Positions 59,281 to 64,000 of a stretch of DNA of 64,000 nt are shown here, piece after piece (the stretch's first letter is position 1; every line of letters begins with the position of its first letter). The stretch is from Luminiphilus sp. (GTDB lineage Bacteria; Pseudomonadota; Gammaproteobacteria; Pseudomonadales; Halieaceae): positions 62,001 to 126,000 of the forward strand of contig JAQWUD010000016.1 in assembly GCA_029242325.1 (NCBI GenBank), in the 5' to 3' direction. Under the pieces are notes generated by a model. That model was not told the DNA's origin, did not search any database, and worked only from the letters and a program-made list of their open reading frames with translations. The translations under genes were made by a program, and so were the position numbers.

Positions 59281-59816
59281 GGGTCGTCGGGATACTGCTG
59301 TTGAGTGCGGCCTTAGGTACCGGCCTGTGGCAGTCACTTGCACCCTCAGCCGGAAAGCAACAGACGCTGGCAGCAATCAATCACGCGCTGACAGAAAGCT
59401 ATCTAGAAGCGGGGTTGCGGACCCAATTTGCGGGTGATGGCACGCTGGCGGACAGTTTGTGGATAGGAAGTGGTATCCGTGAGGTGGGTGAAAACAATAG
59501 CGAGCTACGGGAAATTCGTTACGAGGCCAGTGGGGAAAATGGCGCGCAATGGGATATCACAGCCACAAAAGGGACATTTTTAGAGGATACCAATGAGCTG
59601 GTGCTGACTCAGGGTGTTGAAATCAAAGAAACGAGCCGCGACGCCACCATGAGCACAGCTTCAATGCGACTCATGCTAAATGGCAAGCGTGCCCGGGGTG
59701 ATCAGGAGGTACTGCTTACGGGCCGGGGCAGCCGAACCGTGGGAGCTGGATTCGAGCTGGATCTCACCACCAATACTGCCGTTCTCAGAGGCAACGTTCG
59801 GACGGATTATGAGTAG
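59277..59816 (+). CDS. lptC: LPS export protein LptC
   Basis: Bitopic inner-membrane protein that passes LPS from LptBFG to LptA. The 179-residue protein has an N-terminal helix (about 2-17) and a periplasmic beta-jellyroll (RYEASGENGAQWDITATKGTF, RMLMLNGKRARGDQEVLLTG-like). Starts with GTG in the kdsC stop. Ends overlapping lptA by eight bases. Low conservation is normal for LptC; the position decides the call. Confidence 0.93.
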   Translation: MRVVGILLLSAALGTGLWQSLAPSAGKQQTLAAINHALTESYLEAGLRTQFAGDGTLADSLWIGSGIREVGENNSELREIRYEASGENGAQWDITATKGTFLEDTNELVLTQGVEIKETSRDATMSTASMRLMLNGKRARGDQEVLLTGRGSRTVGAGFELDLTTNTAVLRGNVRTDYE

Positions 59817-60342
59817 CACAGGCCCATTACTGCGGCAGCTTGCGCTAATCGGGTCATTGTGGTCCAGCGCTACCGTCATGGCTTTGGATTCTGATCGAAA
59901 TCAGCCCATACAGATTATGGCTGATATTGCAGTGCGCGACGAGAGTGCGGGGGAAACGCGCTACGAGGGCAATGTCGTCCTTACTCAGGGCTCTTTACGC
60001 ATTGCTGCTGACCGCATATCTATACAACACGATACCGCTGATGCCGACCGGATTGTGGCGGTTGGTCAGCCCGCAACGCTGGTGCAAAAACCTGCGGCAG
60101 ACCAGCAGCCTGTGGACGCTTCAGCCGAGCGCATCGTGTTTATCCGTTCAAAGGATTTGGTCCGTCTGCGCGGAGATGCACGAATATCTCAAGACGGATC
60201 AGTATTGTCTGGCGAACAGATAGACTATCTCGTCAGCCAGAGGAAGGTAAAGGCCGCGGGCTCCATCGACTCGGCAGGAGAAGGCCGTGTAGAAGTTGTA
60301 ATACCACCGGAAAATCTTCGACGGTCACCTGCAGATGCCTAG
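59809..60342 (+). CDS. lptA: LPS transport periplasmic bridge protein LptA
   Basis: Oligomeric periplasmic beta-jellyroll that bridges LptC to LptD. The 177-residue protein has a signal peptide (to about MALDSD) and the OstA-N core [19 protein letters not shown] with the repeated strands ending [21 protein letters not shown] start at ATG 59809, eight bases inside lptC, giving a proper signal peptide; longer frame from 59680 is rejected. Its end overlaps lptB by eight bases. Confidence 0.94.
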   Translation: MSSTGPLLRQLALIGSLWSSATVMALDSDRNQPIQIMADIAVRDESAGETRYEGNVVLTQGSLRIAADRISIQHDTADADRIVAVGQPATLVQKPAADQQPVDASAERIVFIRSKDLVRLRGDARISQDGSVLSGEQIDYLVSQRKVKAAGSIDSAGEGRVEVVIPPENLRRSPADA

Positions 60343-61063
60343 CACTCTGACCGCGCACCAGCTGGCCAAGGCCTATGGTGGACGAACCGTTGTCAAAGAC
60401 GTGTCACTGCAAGTGACAGCAGGACAGATCGTCGGCTTGCTGGGACCTAATGGCGCGGGTAAAACCACCTGCTTCTATATGATAGTGGGGCTGGTAGATG
60501 CCGATTCGGGGGATATTCGGCTCGATAAGCAATCGCTGACCAGCATGCCAATGCACAAGAGAGCGCGAGCCGGCATTGGCTACCTCCCTCAGGAAGCCTC
60601 TATCTTCCGGCAACTCTCTGTTCGCGACAATCTACTTGCCATTCTGGAAACCCGCAGTGACCTGCAACGCTCCCAACGGTTAGCCATGGCTCAGGCGCTA
60701 CTTGATGAATTTAACGTGGGACATCTTGCAGATTCGTTGGGTCAATCGCTGTCCGGTGGTGAGAGACGACGAGTAGAGATTGCTCGTGCATTGGCAACCG
60801 AACCGGCAGTGATTCTTCTGGACGAACCCTTTGCTGGGGTAGACCCCATTTCAATCTCTGATATCAAAGAGGTGATCATACAGCTCAAAACCCGCGGAAT
60901 CGGTGTTTTGATCACTGACCATAATGTTAGGGAGACACTCGATATTTGTGAACACGCCTATATCGTTGGCGAGGGGCACGTGATCGCTGCAGGCACTCCT
61001 GCAGAGGTGATGGCGGATGAAAAAGTCCGCCGGACCTATTTGGGAGACCACTTTTCCCTCTGA
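60335..61063 (+). CDS. lptB: LPS export ABC ATPase LptB
   Basis: Powers LPS extraction with LptFG. The 242-residue ATPase has Walker A GPNGAGKT (37-44), Q-loop [13 protein letters not shown], signature [15 protein letters not shown], Walker [13 protein letters not shown] and switch His in TDHNVRETL. Followed by a 120-base gap before rpoN. LptF and LptG are not in the window. Confidence 0.97.
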   Translation: MPSTLTAHQLAKAYGGRTVVKDVSLQVTAGQIVGLLGPNGAGKTTCFYMIVGLVDADSGDIRLDKQSLTSMPMHKRARAGIGYLPQEASIFRQLSVRDNLLAILETRSDLQRSQRLAMAQALLDEFNVGHLADSLGQSLSGGERRRVEIARALATEPAVILLDEPFAGVDPISISDIKEVIIQLKTRGIGVLITDHNVRETLDICEHAYIVGEGHVIAAGTPAEVMADEKVRRTYLGDHFSL

Positions 61064-61183
61064 GCCCAACCGTGGGGCGCTAAATCACCCTGACCACCCC
61101 GGGACAGCAATTTCCTTGCCAATTTATTCCAATCCAGCCTGACCGGCGCTAAACTTCAGTCTAAGCGAGCAACGACTGGCAAA
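61064..61183 (+). repeat. Repeated 7- and 9-base words in the rpoN leader
   Basis: GGCGCTAAA occurs at 61076-61084 and 61145-61153, and CCTGACC at 61089-61095 and 61138-61144, in swapped order. No obvious promoter is seen. It may be a duplicated binding site or chance. Confidence 0.3.
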
Positions 61184-62587
61184 ATGAAACAAGCGCTACA
61201 GCTCAAGCTAGGGCAGCAACTCGCCCTCACCCCACAACTGCAACAAGCCATCAAACTGTTGCAGATGAGCACCATAGACCTGCAGCAGGTCATTGAGGAA
61301 ACGCTGGAATCCAATGCGCTGTTGGAGCTGGAAAGTGAAGCCTCAACAGACCAGGACGGTACAGACGTCGACGCGGAACCTTTATCTGACGACAGCCCTC
61401 AGGAGCTCTCCGTGGATGCCGCTTGGGAAGACGTTCTACCGTCCTCTGCGCCTCCGCCAACAGTCGCATCAGCAGACAACGACTTCACGGAGCGTGATTC
61501 TGCTGAGGAATCATTACAAGGCCATCTTCGCTGGCAACTCAACCTTACGCGCCTATCTGACATCGACCACTTAATCGCGCTCTCTTTGATCGACGCTATT
61601 GATACAGACGGTCGGCTGACGCAACATCCGGAGAGTATCCACAACGATTTGGGGCTCGAGGACGTCGAGCTAGACGAGGTGATGGCCGTACTGCACCGCC
61701 TACAGCACTTTGAGCCTGCGGGTATTTTTGCCGCGGACCTCAGGGAATGTTTACTCATACAACTCAGGCAGCTGCCATCAGCCACACCGTATCGCGATCT
61801 CGGGGGCGCTTTAGTCAGCCGACACCTCGCGCAGCTCCCCACCGCACCAGCCAGACAACTGGCACGGAAGCTCAGAACAACGGAACCCGAACTGGAGGCG
61901 GCGATTGCACTCATTCGTTCTCTTGATCCGACCCCGGGAGCCAGAATCGGAGGCGACCAGACCGAATATGTGACGCCAGACGTGTTTGTACGACAGCAAA
62001 ATGGACGCTGGCTCGTAGAGCTGAACCCGGAAATCGCCCCAAAGATAAGGGTCAACGAGCATTACGTAGCGGCGCTCAATGGCGGCAGCTCAGCAGACAG
62101 AGGGTATGCCAAAGTGCATCTTCAGGAGGCCAAATGGTTCATGAAGAGCCTGCAGAGCAGGAATGAAACGCTTCTCAAGGTGGCCACGAAAATCGTTGAA
62201 CACCAGAGAGGCTTTCTGGAACTTGGAGAGATCGCGATGAGGCCGTTGGTGCTTGCGGAAATTGCTTCCGAGGTTGACCTCCATGAATCGACCGTCTCGC
62301 GCGCGACAACGAGGAAGTACATGCACACCCCGCGTGGTACGTTTGAATTGAAGTATTTCTTTTCAAGCAGGGTCTTGGGAGACGACGGCGGCGACAGCTC
62401 CTCTACCGCTATTAAGGCGGCCATTAAGCGCCTCGTCGGCGAGGAGAACCCGCGCAAGCCATTGAGTGACTCCAAATTGTGCGCGCTCCTTGGAGACCAA
62501 GGCATTACGGTGGCGAGAAGGACCATCGCTAAATACCGGGAGCAGATTTCGATCCCTCCCTCAAACGAACGCAAACGTCTAAACTGA
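61184..62587 (+). CDS. rpoN: RNA polymerase sigma-54 factor
   Basis: Alternative sigma factor for -24/-12 promoters (nitrogen, motility, pili). The 467-residue protein has the glutamine-rich activator-interacting region I (LGQQLALTPQLQQAIKLLQM, 9-28), an acidic region II, the core-binding domain, the HTH and the C-terminal RpoN box ARRTIAKYRE (444-453). It precedes hpf, ptsN and rapZ, the standard order. Confidence 0.97.
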   Translation: MKQALQLKLGQQLALTPQLQQAIKLLQMSTIDLQQVIEETLESNALLELESEASTDQDGTDVDAEPLSDDSPQELSVDAAWEDVLPSSAPPPTVASADNDFTERDSAEESLQGHLRWQLNLTRLSDIDHLIALSLIDAIDTDGRLTQHPESIHNDLGLEDVELDEVMAVLHRLQHFEPAGIFAADLRECLLIQLRQLPSATPYRDLGGALVSRHLAQLPTAPARQLARKLRTTEPELEAAIALIRSLDPTPGARIGGDQTEYVTPDVFVRQQNGRWLVELNPEIAPKIRVNEHYVAALNGGSSADRGYAKVHLQEAKWFMKSLQSRNETLLKVATKIVEHQRGFLELGEIAMRPLVLAEIASEVDLHESTVSRATTRKYMHTPRGTFELKYFFSSRVLGDDGGDSSSTAIKAAIKRLVGEENPRKPLSDSKLCALLGDQGITVARRTIAKYREQISIPPSNERKRLN

Positions 62588-62617
62588 AAAGACGGTCGGC
62601 TCATACAGGAGGTTGCA

Positions 62618-62905
62618 ATGAATCTGACAATCAGTGGGCATCACTTGGATGTCACCCCCGCAATCCGTGACCATGTGGAAGACAAATTCGCGCCCATTCA
62701 GCGCCATGGAGACCACATCACCAGAATCGAGGTGACGCTAATAGTTGAGAAACACCAACACAAGGCTGAGGCCAATCTCCACGTCTCCGGTGCCGATCTC
62801 TTCGCCTCATCCGAATCGGATGATATGTACGCTGCAATTGATGCATTAGCCGCCAAGCTGGACCGCCAAGTGATCAAGCAGAAGGAAAAGCAAAGGGGTC
62901 ACTGA
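62618..62905 (+). CDS. hpf: Ribosome hibernation promoting factor, short form
   Basis: Helps form inactive 100S ribosome dimers in stationary phase. The 95-residue short form (no dimerisation tail) starts MNLTISGHHLDVTPAIRDHV and has DDMYAAIDALAAKLDRQV. A near-perfect AGGAGG site precedes it. In short-form species RMF is also needed for dimerisation; rmf is not in the window. Confidence 0.95.
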   Translation: MNLTISGHHLDVTPAIRDHVEDKFAPIQRHGDHITRIEVTLIVEKHQHKAEANLHVSGADLFASSESDDMYAAIDALAAKLDRQVIKQKEKQRGH

Positions 62906-62908
62906 CAA

Positions 62909-63370
62909 ATGCTCGCTCACGAAGCACCGCCGCTCACGCATTTGCTGACCTTGTGTCAGTCATCATTCCAGAGCCAAAAAAGATTATTTGAAAAGGTTGC
63001 GGAAGAATGCGAACAAGCATTTCAGCTGCCGAGGGAGACGGTATACCGGGAACTTCTGGCCAGAGAGAAACTGGGCAGCACGGCAATAGGCGAAGGTGTG
63101 GCAATCCCGCACTGCCGCATCGAAGACTGCGACAAACCCGTTGGGTGCCTGATTACGCTGGACCAGCCAATAGAATTTTCCTCGCCTGACGGGATCGGCG
63201 TAGACATTATCTTCGTCCTGCTGGTGCCAAAAACTGCAACAGAGGATCACCTCAAGCTCCTTTCATTCATCGCTACCACTCTGTCCGAGGATGAGAATCG
63301 CACTGCGCTGAGAGAAGCCAGCGACTCCCCGCAACTCCACACCATTATGATGACCGGCCAATCGGCATGA
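62909..63370 (+). CDS. ptsN: Nitrogen-related phosphotransferase EIIA (PtsN)
   Basis: EIIA-Ntr of the regulatory PTS, signalling nitrogen and potassium state. The 153-residue EIIA-2 domain has the phosphorylation site His68 in GVAIPHCR. Follows hpf by three bases; the stop overlaps rapZ (ATGA). Npr, the phosphoryl donor, should be downstream of rapZ, outside the window. Confidence 0.96.
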   Translation: MLAHEAPPLTHLLTLCQSSFQSQKRLFEKVAEECEQAFQLPRETVYRELLAREKLGSTAIGEGVAIPHCRIEDCDKPVGCLITLDQPIEFSSPDGIGVDIIFVLLVPKTATEDHLKLLSFIATTLSEDENRTALREASDSPQLHTIMMTGQSA

Positions 63371-64000
63371 CGCCGCAGCTCATCGTTATCAGTGGCAGTT
63401 CCGGCGCGGGGAAAAGTAGCGCGCTCACGCTTTTGGAGGATGAGGGCTACTACTGCGTCGATAATTTGCCTCCGCGTTTACTGGGAGAGTTCGCACGCGA
63501 AGTCATGGCACACGCTGAATATGAGCAGTTTAATGGCGTCGCTGTTTGTGTGGATGCACGAGCAACGAGCTTGGACCTCGACAGCGAATCCGGAACGCTT
63601 GAAGCGGCGCTACGAACCAAAGACAGCCTGTTGCTATTTTTAGATGCTCAGCCTCATGTCCTGCTCAAACGCTTTAGCGAAACCCGCAGACGGCACCCCC
63701 TAGCGGGTCCGAACAATTCGCTGCCTGAGGCTATCGCACGCGAGCGACATCAACTGGAATTCATCGCAGCGCAGGCAGATTTGTTCATTGATACTTCAGA
63801 TCTATCGCCACGCACTTTGAGAGACACGATCACCAGCCGCGTCATTGAGCAGCGAGACGGGCTTTCCATCACGATTGAATCATTTGCCTTCAAAAAGGGT
63901 GTACCGACAGATGCCGATTTCGTATTCGATGCTCGCGCATTACCCAACCCCTACTGGATAAATACGCTCAGAAACCTCACAGGCAAAGACGAGCCTGTGT
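63367..64000 (+). CDS. rapZ: RNase adapter RapZ (3' partial)
   Basis: P-loop protein that in E. coli guides RNase E to the GlmZ small RNA, tuning glucosamine-6-phosphate synthesis for the envelope. The frame starts at ATG 63367, overlapping the ptsN stop, and runs open to the window end (211 codons seen of about 285). It has Walker A GSSGAGKS (10-17), ALEDEGYYCVDNLP-type segment after it, SETRRRHPL and DADFVFDARALPNPY, all diagnostic. The C-terminal RNA-binding part is cut off. Confidence 0.96.
   Translation, partial: MTPQLIVISGSSGAGKSSALTLLEDEGYYCVDNLPPRLLGEFAREVMAHAEYEQFNGVAVCVDARATSLDLDSESGTLEAALRTKDSLLLFLDAQPHVLLKRFSETRRRHPLAGPNNSLPEAIARERHQLEFIAAQADLFIDTSDLSPRTLRDTITSRVIEQRDGLSITIESFAFKKGVPTDADFVFDARALPNPYWINTLRNLTGKDEPV

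Noticed and set aside
61399-62055. 218-codon minus-strand frame opposite rpoN.
   Set aside because: Ser-rich shadow frame of a conserved sigma factor.

Overview
The window reads as a 64 kb stretch of core chromosome from a marine-type gammaproteobacterium. Gene content and order resemble the Pseudomonas/Cellvibrionales side of the class, and an OM60/NOR5 (Halieaceae)-like bacterium is my best guess. This rests on gene order: pilABCD-coaE, a complete dcw cluster followed by lpxC-M23-secA-argJ-mutT, rnpB next to mraZ, rsmI/lpoA-yraN-diaA-dolP, sspB-sspA-bc1 complex-rpsI-rplM-zapE/zapG, degS/hisD-hisG-murA-ibaG-mlaC, and yrbG-kdsD-kdsC-lptCAB-rpoN-hpf-ptsN-rapZ. It is moderately GC-rich and very densely coded. 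I saw no phage, insertion sequence, CRISPR array, tRNA or rRNA. It is a housekeeping region, not a genomic island.

Layout. 1-4.75 kb: end of a small-molecule kinase, a ketopantoate reductase, ampE-ampD (minus) divergent from nadC (plus), then rraA. 4.75-10 kb: an acyl-CoA dehydrogenase divergent from a LysR regulator, and malate synthase G. 10.2-15.4 kb: type IV pilus pilA, pilB, pilC, pilD and coaE. 15.4-20.7 kb (minus): mutT, argJ, secA and an M23 peptidase. 20.8-38.4 kb (minus): lpxC and the whole dcw cluster, read mraZ-rsmH-ftsL-ftsI-murE-murF-mraY-murD-ftsW-murG-murC-ddlB-ftsQ-ftsA-ftsZ-lpxC. Most stop/start pairs overlap by 1-14 bases, and a recognisable promoter with a three-unit MraZ operator lies in front. 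38.7-39.1 kb: RNase P RNA with its own promoter and terminator. 39.1-43.3 kb: rsmI divergent from lpoA-yraN-diaA-like-dolP. 43.3-48.6 kb (minus): sspB, sspA, a single gene encoding cytochrome b fused to cytochrome c1, the Rieske protein, an SMR transporter, and rpsI/rplM. 48.7-55.9 kb: zapE, zapG, a Nif3-like protein, a DegS-type protease, hisD, short-form hisG, murA, ibaG. 55.9-64 kb: mlaC standing alone, then the Kdo/LPS-transport operon and the rpoN-ptsN-rapZ operon, which runs off the end.

Most genes serve the envelope: peptidoglycan precursor synthesis (mur, mraY, ddlB, murA), septal synthesis and division (fts, zapE, zapG, lpoA), recycling (ampD), lipid A and LPS (lpxC, kdsD/C, lptABC), lipoproteins and outer-membrane upkeep (dolP, mlaC), envelope stress (degS) and export (secA). 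Respiration (bc1), ribosome assembly and vitamin synthesis fill the rest.

I did not find a convincing undescribed system. The points most worth a second look are the cytochrome b-c1 fusion, FtsI with Gln in place of the SxN Asn, mlaC without mlaFED/mlaB, a DiaA-like protein lacking the usual SIS substrate loop, an SMR transporter gene between rpsI and petA, the periodic MraZ operator, and AT-rich, hairpin-rich DNA upstream of it. Many annotated starts were moved from the longest-ORF start to an internal one, using neighbour overlap, ribosome-binding sites and family N-termini.
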